This document shows, one piece after another, positions 45,866 to 55,642 of a stretch of DNA of 64,000 nt. The notes below the pieces were generated by a model. The model ran no database searches and was not told the DNA's origin. It saw only the letters and a list, made by a program, of their open reading frames with translations. The DNA comes from Chionoecetes opilio (lineage: Eukaryota > Arthropoda > Malacostraca > Decapoda > Majidae), in contig JACEEZ010000156.1 of the NCBI GenBank assembly GCA_016584305.1, forward strand, positions 414,566 to 478,565. The letters run 5' to 3'. Position 1 is the first letter of the stretch; each line of letters begins with the position of its first letter. The translations under genes and the position numbers were made by a program.

Positions 45866-46809
45866 GTAGCTTATTTGTGCCAATTGACCCACGTGTTGCC
45901 TTGCTTGTCACCCCAGGGAAGACGGTTCACAAGCTGTGCCGGGCCAAGGAGGCTGATGTGGCGGCGGTGGCTCGGCAGGTGTATGCATCCTGGAAGAAAC
46001 ACATCCTCAGCAAGGAGAATCGACCGTACATTGAGGTGAAGTGTGATCTCAAGACACAGAAACTCAGAGACTCGGCAAGACGGATGTTAACCGAGGTGTT
46101 ACGGAAAGAGAATGAGGAAGGAGAAGGAGATGACGACAAGAGCAGAGGAGGGAAAGATGAAGTAGATGATTGCAAAAGCAACAGAAACAGTCACGCACAT
46201 TTAGAAAGTAAAGAAACAAAACAAGACCTACACAAGCTCAAACAGAAACAGAAGGAAGATGGTGAAGGGAAAGAAAGCACGACCTCTAAAACACCAAGGA
46301 AAGAGAGTGCCACCAAAAATAATACACATGAAGGTAAACAGAAACAAGAGGAAAAAAGTGACGGAAAAAACAATAGGAACACATCCCATAAAAGAGCAAG
46401 GGAAGAGAATGGCACAAAAAATAATATACATGAAGGTAAACAGAAAGAAGAGGACAAAAGTGAAGGAAACGCATCCCATAAAAGAGCAAGGGAAGACAGT
46501 GACACAGAAGAGTATGTACGTAACACTAAACTCAAGCAGGAGAAGGAGAGAGAAGGGAAAAGTGAAAGAACAAAAAACCACAAGGAAGAGAGCCCAGACG
46601 GTGATACACAACAAGCCTCAGTGGAGATGCTGGCAGAACACTTGGAGCACCGGGTGTACCACGGCTCACAGAGACTGGTTGACCTGGGTTACCGGCGCAC
46701 CATACGCTCGCTGGTGTTTGCCCTGAAGCACCAAGGGGACATTAGGAAGGCTGTTGTCTCGGCCACTCTCTCAGTTCAGGATTTTGTTAAGCAGCACATG
46801 AAAAGCTAA
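39928..46809 (+). CDS. TCEANC2: TCEANC2, TFIIS N-terminal and central domain-containing protein 2
   Basis: Nuclear protein related to elongation factor TFIIS; its exact role is not established. Exons: 39928-40056, 45327-45468, 45917-46809, phases consistent, 387 residues. Exon 1 gives MKRRGRSQPSMDMFVVRGPK..QATLEDLK. The methionine at residue 11 aligns with the family start (MDKFVIR-like). Exon 2 begins the TFIIS N-terminal (LW-type) domain (GVVVVEEMERAKVVLE..LMRTKLG), which finishes in exon 3 (KTVHKLCRAKEADVAAVARQ). The central-domain start is seen in RPYIEVKCD..LRDSARRML. The C-terminus has YRRTIRSLVFALKHQGDIRKAV and ends FVKQHMKS. A Lys/Glu-rich insert of about 165 residues (about 154-321) with repeated SHKRAREE/THEGKQK modules splits the central domain, making it far longer than human (about 208). 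Confidence 0.95.
40230..40420 (-). mobile_element. Possible tRNA-derived SINE
   Basis: On the complement, CTAGGTTCGAGTCCCGCGTG contains a perfect Pol III B-box-like GGTTCGAGTCC preceded by a tRNA-like stretch. Length and body are typical of a SINE, but I could not find a second copy or a duplication in the window. In TCEANC2 intron 1. Confidence 0.4.
40440..41188. other. Intronic sequence with dispersed MITE-like pieces
   Basis: About 40530-40620 resembles 39555-39655 (ATTATCGTCC.. CCTATATTTATCA and CAATACTC), a low-copy dispersed family. No coding potential otherwise. Confidence 0.4.
41189..41515. mobile_element. Foldback MITE, family F4
   Basis: Left end GGTAAATTTTTACGATAGGA and right end ATCGTAAAATTTACC are inverted, with CCAAACTTCC / GGAAGTTTGG in the arms. 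The interior starts with CCTAACCTTACC repeats. Related single ends lie at about 39385-39417 and 43183-43240. No clear target duplication. Confidence 0.75.
41855..42205. repeat. Two-copy tandem duplication, about 180 bp
   Basis: TATTTATACCTCAATTTACG.. CGTGCAATATTCAAGGCTAT is repeated with GTATTGCATGATA and AATATATGCACG in each copy, then GGGTATTTCTGG. No gene. Confidence 0.85.
42223..42260. repeat. Perfect 38-bp palindrome
   Basis: CCATAGACCACTGTATACC is followed immediately by its exact complement. The same arms flank the element at 8161-8265, so this may be a loop-less copy or the scar of it. Confidence 0.95.
42297..42653. mobile_element. Foldback MITE, family F1 (copy 4)
   Basis: Starts GGTATTATTCCAGATGAACA and ends TTCATCTGGAAATTTACC, flanked by TTTTTATG (42289-42296) and TTTTGATG (42654-42661), 7 of 8 identical. 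Inner arms are CTAACCGTTTCTGTCGC and its relative. The centre holds two long T runs and GTTAGGTAAAG. Confidence 0.85.
42829..43150. mobile_element. TA-target foldback MITE, family M (copy 2, degraded right side)
   Basis: Starts CCGTAGATAACACTTGTG after TA, shares TGCCACTGAAGATGATACAC and TTTTTTTCGGGCGACGACGA with copies at 56405 and 59902. The right end is rearranged (CTAATTGGCGACCTTAGTG twice). Confidence 0.7.
43340..43462 (-). mobile_element. LINE 3' fragment (family L-A)
   Basis: AAATAAGGAAGCTACAAGAG, GCCGTGAGACCTACACGTGG, then CTACATCCACCTTTCAATCC. A further scrap (GGAAGCTACACGAGGCCGTG) is at 43772-43800 beside GT runs (43640-43770, 43918-43950). Confidence 0.75.
44070..44185. repeat. 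Short palindromic tandem repeat (GGAAAC/GTTTCC)
   Basis: TTTGGAAACAGTTGGGAAAC / ATTGTTTCCAACC occurs twice in tandem, each unit largely self-complementary. Confidence 0.85.
44356..44745 (-). pseudogene. MULE-type transposase relic
   Basis: The complement reads DYKVLQCIKSLT, then VAD, a lost base, FEAGFWGAVTNVFPDITIK, then KACSFHWRQAVWRKADSIG, then SGAVHSYIKEVLALCYIPAE. The DFE..VFP..K.C.FH..QA.WRK arrangement is the catalytic-core C-terminal part of Mutator-like (MULE) transposases. There is one frame break near 44630, and both ends are truncated. In TCEANC2 intron 1. Confidence 0.75.
45046..45187. mobile_element. pogo/Tigger-like MITE fragment
   Basis: Shares GAAATAGCGAACTTTCACCT and CACCCCCTTCCCCC with 7350-7490. 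The right end TTATAGTGAGAGTTTACTG is followed by TA, the pogo-type end. About 140 bp before TCEANC2 exon 2. Confidence 0.5.
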
Positions 46810-48355
46810 AGGTCAGTGTTGTTGAAGTGCGGTTTCAGTAGCAGTTGGCAATGTAAGTTTTGTAAAAGTAGTATCATTGTAAGGTATATATATATAATTA
46901 TATATGTATACATTAGATATCGTAATTCATAGATTTGTAACAAACAGTAGTACTAACCATACTGTAGAGTATAATGCCAGCCTACATCTTGCATTCAGTG
47001 TGGCAAGCAGGTTTGCAGCACACTAATGCAAGACTTTAGTACACACGTAGCTCCTTGTGATAATGTAGTAATTTTACATATTTTCAAGATAGTTTTCTAG
47101 GGAGAGATTATCAATGATGAAATGGTCGTACTATTTATTCCTCTCTTACATGGGAATGAAGAATATTTTATGAGATATTTGTGATATTTAGAAATACTTA
47201 AGGAGACATAATGGAGACCTCTCAAAGCCAGTCACAATTTCTTGGAGGGAGTTTGGTATGTCTTTAAGAAGGTGTGAAGTATGAGACACATAGTGATAGT
47301 ACAAGTTACCCTGTGCCTTACACACAATATTAGCATCATAGATGAACTCATTTAAGAAAGTGCAAACTCTTTAAGAATGTACAAGCATGTAACCATGTGA
47401 CATTCCCAAGTCTGTCGAGGAAACTGTGCATCAGGAATGATTCGGGAATGTTCTGCCGTGGCCACGTGTGTGCCTCGGGAACACAGTGATGCGTAGCCTC
47501 CCTCCACACATGTGTCACGGTGGGTTTCATGTGGCCGGCCTGTCACATGTCCTGCGCCAAGGGCAAGAGTGACTGCTGTGATCTGTCCATTTGAAGCTTG
47601 CACCTGGGCATAGCTGAGCTGTGTGACAGGGTAAGGCGATGGCTTGGCAGGCGATGAGTAAACAATTCATATTTCATAAGGCTAGTACTTTATCAGTTTC
47701 CAGGTTGTCTATTTATCTATCTTTCTAAAGCCCTTGTGCATTGTTGCCTCCGGGATCGTCCCTCAAGGGATGGCCGTGGCAGCAGAGCCCTCACTTCTCC
47801 CTTCCCAAACACCCCCTCCTCGCCTGTTCACTGTTCGACTCCCTCTTTCACTCATAGACATATTCCTCTTGGTGTTGCACTGCTGCAAGTATGTAATCTT
47901 TAACCAAATATAATTAAGCAATAATGTACTACAGTACCTAAAAATGGATCTGTAATTGGCAAAATGTGAATTACTCAAATGAACCTACTAGTGAATGATT
48001 CATGGACAGTGTAGAGATGTGCAGCCTGCCCTTTAGTGATCAAAACACCAGCCTGATAACCATTGGCCTCCACACACATCCCTCCTGCACCGGGCTTATG
48101 AATGAGCAGTGTTCACTCGTCTATCTTACATGGTTTGTCTGTCACTGACGTAGTACAGTATATAGCATATTAAAATTTGCTTTGAAATTATAAACTTGCA
48201 ATTGAACAATGCTATAAAAGGGGGAAAAAATCCTCATGCAGTTCAAATTTTGTTTTTATTGCCAGCCAGCCAGCCTGCCTGCCTGCCACACGACTACCCT
48301 AGGCTGTGCTCCGGGTGCTCAGAAAGATAGGTAGGGATGTAATATTGAGTTGATT
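46810..48355. other. TCEANC2 3' flank and intergenic sequence, no gene
   Basis: AT-rich, with a short TA run at 46887. Open frames at 47348-47603 look like chance. I see no convincing polyadenylation hexamer close to the stop. Confidence 0.5.
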
Positions 48356-48567
48356 TTAACCCCTTCACGCCCAGATCTTTCCTTTGCTATATAAAATTGT
48401 CTGTTGTTAGCCATAAAATTACGAAAAGTAACTAAATAAACCAAATTAACTAGTGGACAAGGGTACGAAACAGGTCATAGCTATAAAACATTGCTTATAG
48501 TCACTAAATATTGTCTAATGGTATCCAAATTACAATGGAAATTACGCTCTGGGCCTCAAGGGGTAAG
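48356..48567. mobile_element. piggyBac-type MITE, copy E, inserted in a dispersed repeat
   Basis: Left TTAACCCCTTCACGCCCAGA, right GGGCCTCAAGGGGTAAG (one T lost from TTAA). The flanks (AATATTGAGTTGATTTTAA before; AAGTTATGCCAAGGTGTG after) are continuous in the uninterrupted paralogue at 56958-57100. Confidence 0.85.
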
Positions 48568-48569
48568 TA

Positions 48570-49050
48570 AGTTATGCCAAGGTGTGTTATATGATAGCAG
48601 AAGAAAGATGAAAACTGTATCTCCAGGAAAAGATTAGCGATGCGAATATAAAAAAAGTGCAGGAAATAATAGTTTGGTGTATGACCCTCGGTGACAGCCC
48701 GGCCACACTGACCAAACACATGGCCTTCATTCCTCCTGCCAGCGATATAAAGCAGCGTCAAATATAGTACTATTTTTAATGTTCGTCGTGAGATGAAATA
48801 TGTTCTAATTTTATTACTTTTACTACTTGTATAAATAAATGAGATATAAATTTTAAACAATGAATTCCTCCTGAGTTCACTGCTCACTGTTTAGGAATCA
48901 AGCAGTGCCTCACACTTTCAGAACATTTTGCATTAAACTTGAAAGACAATGTTGATGCAGCATAGATGCGATATTTCATGGCCATATTAGTGGTGGAGTA
49001 TTCCTTTAGTTATAAGCATTGGCAAACCCTGCTTACCATAGTCTAGATAT
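48570..49050. repeat. Dispersed repeat (paralogue at 56958) and unannotated flank
   Basis: 48330-48355 plus 48568-48675 match 56958-57100 (GGTGTGTTATATGATAGCAG, TCTCCAGGAAAAGATTAGCG). 48680-49050 shows no gene. Confidence 0.7.
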
Positions 49051-49054
<4 letters not shown>

Positions 49055-49135
<81 letters not shown>

Positions 49136-49148
49136 CTCTCTCTCTCTC

Positions 49149-49208
<60 letters not shown>
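49055..49208. repeat. (CT)n microsatellite
   Basis: About 150 bp of CT with two CC interruptions. 49209-49545 is featureless. Confidence 0.95.
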
Positions 49209-49210
<2 letters not shown>

Positions 49211-49804
49211 AGTTCTCTAGGGCTCATTAACCTTGCAGTGTGACCAATGGTTTCTCTCATGGGTTTAGGGGTTGAGATATATCATAGTTAAGATAGTGTT
49301 GATTATTTGAACATACAGAAAATGTGGAACGTTTGAAACAGCTTAGGGAATGATGCTAAAATAATAAGCAGTAAAGGACAGCATCTGAAAGCGGTGTAAA
49401 TTTAAAGAAAGTAGGGAGGGAAATGACTAGAGATTACACTAGGGAAGTCTAAGAAAGAATAAGTTTGAATGAAGCTCCTTGACATACTTGGAGATATGTG
49501 GAAAGAGGAATCAGTGCCTTGTAGGAAATGTGAGGACTGCATGCATTAATCCCTTCACGCCCACATCTTTCCTTTGCTATAAAAAGTGTATGTTCTTAGC
49601 CATAAAATTACGAAAAGTAACTGAACATACCAAATTAGTTAGTCGACAAGGACACTAAACAGGTCATAGCTATAAAATAATGCTTATATTCACTAAAAAT
49701 TGTCTAATGGTAGCCAAATTACAATGGGCCCCAGACATAACTACGTCATGGATTGTTTACATCGGTGCATTGTGGGGATAAGTCGGGGTCGCCGCGGGTG
49801 GACC

Positions 49805-50210
49805 TACGGAGGGAAAAATACGACGATGGAAGAATTTAAGAGTTATTTTGCGTGAAATTGATATTCCAAGTGCTATATTACCGTGTTCCGTTCTCGCTGA
49901 CAACACATAGAGAAGACCTGAGGTAATGGCTGATGTGTAGAGGCTTCTAAAATAGGAAAACAGTCATAACAGCCTCGTCAAGAGGTAAGCAAGTGGTAGG
50001 TAGTACGTGTTGTGTCCCTACCACTTGCTTACCTCTAAATGAGACTGCTGTGACTGTTTTCTTGGTTTAGAAGCCTCTGCACATCAGCCATCACCTCAGG
50101 TCTTCTGTAGTGTTGTCAGCGAGAACACAGCACGGAAATATAGCACCTGGAATATCAATTTTGCCCAAAACAACTATAAATTTTTTCATCGTCTGAGTCT
50201 TCTCTTTGTC
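49805..50210. repeat. Foldback block, left (self-complementary)
   Basis: Self-inverted around about 50008: GAGGTAAGCAAGTGGTAGG / CCTACCACTTGCTTACCTC nearest the centre, CCTGAGGTAATGGCTGATGT / ATCAGCCATCACCTCAGG further out. Arms about 180 bp with scattered mismatches. Confidence 0.88.
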
Positions 50211-50426
50211 GGTTGTCTATATTGTCTATATTCATGGTTATAATAGTATTAAAATACCTTATTAATTGAGTTCCTTTTGTTGTCTTTCCTCATAATAAGT
50301 AGTAGTATACATCATGGCTTAAGTGTTACTTGACGAGCCAATGCAATACGAGAAAATTGAAATTAACATGAGTTTCAGTTTTCTAACCATTAGTCATAAA
50401 GTTTGAATAGGTATAGACCTATATAG

Positions 50427-50989
50427 GATAAATTTCTAGTGTTTGCCCATACTCTCCCACTTCCCCAAAACAAGTTTGGGGACCTGTGGGAATGCCGGGT
50501 TTTCGGGTGGGGAACAAATTATGCGTCGGAAACACGTAATTAAAGAGTTGTGTATTTTAGTTAATTCCCTTATATCTAGATAAATTTGCCTAACCAAGTG
50601 GGAGGCTTGACCCACCGATAACCTAACCTAACCAAATCTAACCTAAGCTAACCTAACCAAATCTATCCTAACCTAATCTAACCTAACCTACCCAAATATA
50701 ACCTACCCTAACCTAACCAACTATAACCTAACTTAAACAAATATAACCTAACCTCCTAGCGGGGGGTTGGGGGGGGTTCTCGACACTTCGGTCATCATTC
50801 TGTGGCGATCGTCAGGTTCACGTCTCTGAACTCAGAAGAAATCCAATGAATTTTCCCTAGATCTAGGGAATTTTTTCAACACCCGTAACTCAAAAACTAT
50901 GTGGTTGCGACGCATATTTTGTACCCCAGCCAAATATCCCTTATTCCCCCAGGTCCCCAAGCTAGTTTTGTGGGACATAATCATCATAC
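50427..50989. mobile_element. Family F2 element, inverted partner a
   Basis: Begins GATAAATTTCTAGTGTTTGC after CTATATAG and contains CCTAACC arrays. The right terminus is decayed (GTGGGACATAATCATCATAC) before a further CTATATAG. Confidence 0.65.
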
Positions 50990-50997
50990 CTATATAG

Positions 50998-51684
50998 GGT
51001 ATTATTCTAGTGTTTGCCCATACTCCCCCTCTCCCACAAAACAAGCTTGGGGGACCTGGGGGAATGCGGGATATTTGGCTGGGGTACAAAATATGCGTCG
51101 CAACCACATAGTTTTTGAGTTAGGGGTGTTGAAAATATTCCATAGATCTAAGAAAAATCCATTGGATTTCTTCCGAGTCCAGAGACGTGTGAACCTGACG
51201 AGCTTCACAGAATGATGACTGAAGTGTGGAGAACCCCCCAACCCCCCGCTAGGAGGTTAGGTTAGATTTTTTTAGGTTAGGTTATATTAGGTTATATTTG
51301 GGTAGGTCAATTAGATTTGGTTAGGTTGTTAGATTTGGTTAAGTTAGATTAGGTTAGGTTAGGTTAGGTTATATTTGGTTAGGTTAGCGTAGGTTAGGTC
51401 AGGTTATCGGTGGGTCAAGCCCCCCGCTTGGTTAGGTTAAATTTGGCTAGGTTATGTTAATTTTGGTTAGGCAAATTTCTCTAGATATAAGGGAATTTCC
51501 CTAGATCTAGGGAATTTACTTTTTATTTATTTTATTTTATTTTATTTAAATTCACCCTACACCTCTTTAATTACGTGTTTTCGACGCATAATTTGTTCCC
51601 CACCCAAAAAAAACCGTATTCCCACAGGTCCCCAAACTTGTTTGGGGGAAGTGGGAGAGTATGGGCAAACACTAGAAATTTATC
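50998..51684. mobile_element. Family F2 element, inverted partner b, perfect 8-bp duplication
   Basis: Starts GGTATTATTCTAGTGTTTGC and ends ACACTAGAAATTTATC, with identical flanks CTATATAG at 50990-50997 and 51685-51692. The interior has TTAGG-type arrays around 51250-51450. It is in inverse orientation to 50427-50989, centred near 51003. Confidence 0.82.
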
Positions 51685-51899
51685 CTATATAGGTCTATAC
51701 CTATTCAAACTTTATGACTAATGGTTAGAAAACTGTGAAACTCGTGTTAATTTCAATTTTCTCGTATTGCATTGGCTCGTCAAGTAACACTTAAGCCATG
51801 ATGTATACTACTACTTATTATGAGGAAAGACAACAAAAGGAACTCAATTAATAAGGTATTTTAATACTATCATAACCATGAATATAGACAATATAGACA

Positions 51900-52310
51900 A
51901 CCGACAAAGAGAAGACTCAGACGATGAAAAAATTTATAGTTGTTTTGGGCAAAATTGATATTCCAGGTGCTATATTTCCGTGCTGTGTTCTCGCTGACAA
52001 CACTACAGAAGACCTGAGGTGATGGCTGATGTGCAGAGGCTTCTAAACCAAGAAAACAGTCACAGCAGTCTCATTTAGAGGTAAGCAAGTGGTAGGGACA
52101 CAACACGTACTACCTACCACTTGCTTACCTCTTGACGAGGCTGTTATGACTGTTTTCCTATTTTAGAAGCCTCTACACATCAGCCATTACCTCAGGTCTT
52201 CTCTATGTGTTGTCTGCGAGAACAGAACACGGTAATATAGCACTTGGAATATCAATTTCACGCAAAATAACTCTTAAATTCTTCCATCGTCGTAGTTTTC
52301 CCTCCGTAGG
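51900..52310. repeat. Foldback block, right (inverted copy of the left block)
   Basis: Self-complementary around about 52100 (AGAGGTAAGCAAGTGGTAGG / CTACCACTTGCTTACCTC) and as a whole the reverse complement of 49805-50210. Confidence 0.88.
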
Positions 52311-52333
52311 TCCACCCGCGGCGACCCCGCCTT

Positions 52334-53522
52334 GGCGGGGTTCACACTTCACGTTTTTGCTGTCCGTGTCTACGTGGGCGTGGCGATCAGTGATGTCAGA
52401 GTGACGTCACTGATCGCCACGCCCACGTAGACGCGGACAAAGAATTAGAGAGAACTGCAACTCCGAAATGCCAGTGGTCGCTGGCAGTTTTAACTCACAA
52501 TTTGGTGAAAAGTTGGTCAACTTGAAAGAAAAATATGGGCTTATTCCACTGCACTTAAAACACAAAAGTATAATTTTAAGAACGATTTTCTTCTATATGT
52601 ATATTGTATAGAAGCCTGATTCTGTAAAACATGTATTTAACCAAATAACCAAGTAGGTTATAGTTGAGGAGGCGAGGTAAATGTTACTCTATGATATTAT
52701 ACAGTCAATAACGTATGTTTAGAAGTTATCTATACCTAGGCAGTCATATGTTCCTGTTATTATTGTGTATCAATCAGATAGAAAGCCTGGAAGTGCAATG
52801 AGTCGACGCGTGAAGTAGCAATGTTTTGATTCAATCTCCCCGCCACAATCTCCCCGCCCACCACTCCCCGCCGCGGCGTGTCGCCTCCACAATTATAACC
52901 TACATTGTCGCAGCAACAAGCCGATTTCGGCATTCTTTATTCTTCGTTTTTCCAAGGCATTGCTTATTGTATTTTGACAAGCGTTTGCCAGACGCAGCAG
53001 TACTGTCTTAGAAAACAGTGTGAACATCGCCCAAATTTTACATGCCACAATATACATGTAAAAAATATATTAAGCTTTGCTACTCGAGGCGAGTAATTTG
53101 CATTAAATTGCTATCTTAGAACGTTCAATCGTAATGCATGTCATGCATACACTTACTAGAACAACAGAAGAACGTTCTTTTTTAGTATTCAGATGCGGTG
53201 CATCAATTTATCGCGAAATTGATTTATGAAAAATATTAGTCGCGGAGGGAAAACACAGTAGACCAACCTTTGAGTTAAAACTGCCAGCGACCACTGGCAT
53301 TTCTCGAGTTTCAGTTCTCTCCAATTGGGAGCTCCGAATAATGTGAGGCTGGGACGCACGTCTTTCAAGGTCAGTGACGTCAACACTGCTCCAGCAGGTG
53401 GTCGCGCTGAGCCTGGTTCAAACTTCACAGGCAGGAAGTGACGTCACTGTGACGTACTGTGAGTCACTGATGACAAGACGCACATAGACTACGTCCAGGA
53501 AAAACGTGGTGTGAACCGGGCC
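52334..53522. mobile_element. Harbinger-like non-autonomous element
   Basis: Ends GGCGGGGTTCACACTTCACG and, inverted, GGCCCGGTTCACACCACG, with further subterminal inverted TGCCAGTGGTCGCTGGCAG (about 52470 and 53290). The matching site in the left arm of the palindrome reads CCCCGACTTATCCCC uninterrupted (complement of 49775-49790), which implies a short TTA/TTG duplication here, as in PIF/Harbinger. A near-perfect 37-bp-arm hairpin (GTGTCTACGTGGGCGTGGCG..) lies at 52362-52438. Confidence 0.65.
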
Positions 53523-53763
53523 TTATCCCCACAATGCACCGATATAAACAAACCGTGACGTAGTTATGGGTAGGGTGACTAGGGTCCGAAATTACGTTCT
53601 GGGTCTCAAGGGGTTAAAAGACATAGATGGGAGAATAATGCAACAGTATCTCGTGTGAAGAAGTGAGAGAGTAATGAGGCATTAGCATTTTTTTTTTATC
53701 GAAGGACTGGCCAAGTGCAAGGGGAAAAAAATTTGCAAAAAACCCGCTTAGTTGCCAATCCCT

Positions 53764-53880
53764 ATAAACATAAGAACATAAGGAAACTACACGAGGTAGT
53801 TCCTGTTACTTAACACTACCTACATCCACCTTTTATCCCCATCCATGAAATTGTCTAGCCTCCTTTTAAAGCTCCCTATT
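53764..53880 (-). mobile_element. LINE 3' fragment (family L-A)
   Basis: AACATAAGGAAACTACACGA, GGTAGTTCCTGTTACTTAAC, CTACATCCACCTTTTATCCC. It runs into the 18-bp minisatellite. A second piece is at 54560-54640 on its far side. Confidence 0.78.
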
Positions 53881-54455
53881 GACTTTCAACTCCCTATTGA
53901 CTAAAAACTCCCTATTAACTAAAAACTCGCTATTAACTAAAAACTCCCTATTAACTAAAAACTCCCTATTAACAAAAAAAAACTCCCTATTACCTAAAAA
54001 AACTCCCTACTGACTAAAAACTCCCTATTAACTAAAAAATCCTTACTGACTAAAAACTCCCTATTAACTAAAAACCTATTGACTAAAAACTCCCTATTAA
54101 CTAAAAAAAAAACTTGACTAAATGTTTTCGTTATTAACTAAAAACTCCCTATTAACTAAAAACACCCTATTGACTAAAAACTCCCTATTGACTAAAAACT
54201 CCCTATTGACTAAAAACTCCCTATTGACTAAAAACTCCCTATTGACTAAAAACTCCCTATTGACTAAAAACTCCCTATTGACTAAAAACTCCCTATTGAC
54301 TAAAAACTCCCTATTGACTAAAAACTCCCTATTGACTAAAAACTCCCTGTTGACTAAAAACTCCCTATTGACTAAAAACTCCCTATTGACTAAAAACTCC
54401 ATATTGACTAAAAACTCCCTATTGACTAAAAACTCCCTGTTGACTAAGGGATTAA
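53880..54455. repeat. Minisatellite, 18-bp unit (CTCCCTATTGACTAAAAA)
   Basis: About 30 copies. The first units look derived from the adjoining LINE (AAAGCTCCCTATTGACT). The 18-bp period keeps LLTKNS (plus) and VNREFL (minus) frames open; these are not genes. Confidence 0.95.
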
Positions 54456-54661
54456 AACTGGGACTGATTAAGTAAGGTAGCATGAACACTGCATCCTCTA
54501 ATTGTCTATCCTCCTATTAAAACTCCCTATTGACTTATTGACTATTGACCTATGGACTTGACCCTCCCTATTGGCTCTATCCACCTTTCATCCCCATCTA
54601 TGAAATTGTCTCGCCTTCTTTTAAAACTCATTGACCCTTGAGCCTCCCTATTGAGCCTGAC

Positions 54662-54830
54662 CTGCCACACCACGTCTGCCTTGGAGGTGGTCATGAGGGT
54701 CTCCACCACCAGCTGGTCGCCCGGCTTGACACTGGCGGCGTCACTCGGGACTTTCCTCTTGGCACGCTTCAGCTTACGTTTCTTCATCATCTTTGTCATC
54801 AACGCTGGACCCTTCTTGTTGCGTCGCCCT
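54662..54830 (-). CDS. UBE2O: Single exon resembling UBE2O, an E2/E3 hybrid ubiquitin ligase
   Basis: The complement reads, after acceptor ATACCCAG, RRNKKGPALMTKMMKKRK, a basic stretch LKRAKRKVPSDAA, then KPGDQLVVETLMTTSKADVV, WQ, then donor GTCAGG. A Lys/Arg-rich segment followed by GD..VVE....T.ADVVWQ fits my memory of the conserved CR region of UBE2O, but without the catalytic UBC domain this is tentative. No other exon of the gene was found, so the introns must be long and upstream exons would lie to the right. LINE sequence begins about 20 bp beyond the donor. Confidence 0.5.
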
Positions 54831-54839
54831 GGGTATTAC

Positions 54840-55515
54840 AGCAATTCTAAGATACATTTCTGCCTCCTTTATACAACGTTCTTAAGAAAGTATCATTTCA
54901 AACTCTAATATACTATCAAAAACTAACTCTTAGAAAACATTTATAAATTCTAATATATATTTCTGGCTCCTTTATACAACGTTGTTTAGAAGGTATCATT
55001 TCACTCAAATATGTTACCAAAAACTGCCTTGTTACTTAAGAGTTTTCACTTAAAGTTATCATTTTTGTTGCTACCAAAAACTCTCTAGAAAACATTTATA
55101 AATTCTAATATATATTTCTGGCTCCTTGTCATACAACGTTTGCTTTAGAAGGTCTCATTTCACTTCAATGTTTACCAAAAAACTGCTCTGTTACTTAGAG
55201 TTTTCACTCAATTCTTGTTGGCAAAAAGACAATTCAGACATTGCTTTATACAATTAAGAAGAGTCGTGCAACTTATAGTCACCAAAAACGCCGTCTACTT
55301 TGAGTATAATTTCAAATGTGCAGAACTTATTGAAATGAGACTAAAAACAGTGTCATCAGAGTCACGGACCTTGTGGAAAAAGACGATAACATAGGAAAGA
55401 AGGGGTGGCCAATTTAGGTTAGGATTTGCATGGAGAAAGACGATTAATGAGAAGTAACTGTTTTAGTGAATTATTGAGTGCTTAATAGACAGTAGTTGCA
55501 GAGTCATGGAGCTTT
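54840..55515. other. AT-rich intronic or intergenic sequence with a diverged triplication
   Basis: About 54850-55210 has three diverged copies of TAAATTCTAATATATATTTC / TGGCTCC..TACAACGTT / AAAAACT. No coding potential. Confidence 0.5.
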
Positions 55516-55526
55516 AAGCTGGACAT

Positions 55527-55640
55527 TCATGGATGGGGATGAAAGGTGGATGTAGGTAGTGTTAAGTAACAGGAACTACCTCGTGTAGGTCTCGCAGCCT
55601 CTTGTAGCTTCCTTATTTTCTTATGTTCTTATGTTCTTAA
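55527..55640 (+). mobile_element. LINE 3' fragment (family L-A)
   Basis: CATGGATGGGGATGAAAGG, TAACAGGAACTACCTCGTGT, then CCTCTTGTAGCTTCCTTATT ending in TTATGTTCTTATGTTCTT, which shows the 8-bp simple-repeat 3' tail typical of such LINEs. Confidence 0.85.
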
Positions 55641-55642
55641 GT

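Larger units (their letters stand above)
49728..53588. mobile_element. Composite palindromic element inside MITE copy F
   Basis: Outer inverted ends: GACATAACTACGTCATGGAT with TCGGTGCATTGTGGGGATAA at the left and TTATCCCCACAATGCACCGA with CGTGACGTAGTTATGGG at the right. Inside are two inverted copies of a block (49780-50426 and 51693-52331). Each block is itself a foldback, and two F2 elements lie between them, with a Harbinger-like insertion in the right block's outer edge. There are no transposase frames. Confidence 0.8.
49546..53617. mobile_element. piggyBac-type MITE, copy F, split by a 3.9-kb nested insertion
   Basis: Left part 49546-49727 (TTAATCCCTTCACGCCCACA .. TTACAATGG) and right part 53589-53617 (AAATTACGTTCTGGGTCTC .. 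AAGGGGTTAA) join exactly as in intact copy C (34942-35156). Everything between is later insertion. Confidence 0.88.

Noticed and set aside
45862..45916. Start of TCEANC2 exon 3 frame at the upstream ATG (MCSLFVPIDPRVALLVTPG)
   Set aside because: This lies in the intron before the acceptor ACCCCAG; phase and family alignment begin at 45917.
47348..47603. Minus-strand 83-codon frame
   Set aside because: No recognisable motif, no splice sites, and ordinary composition for chance.
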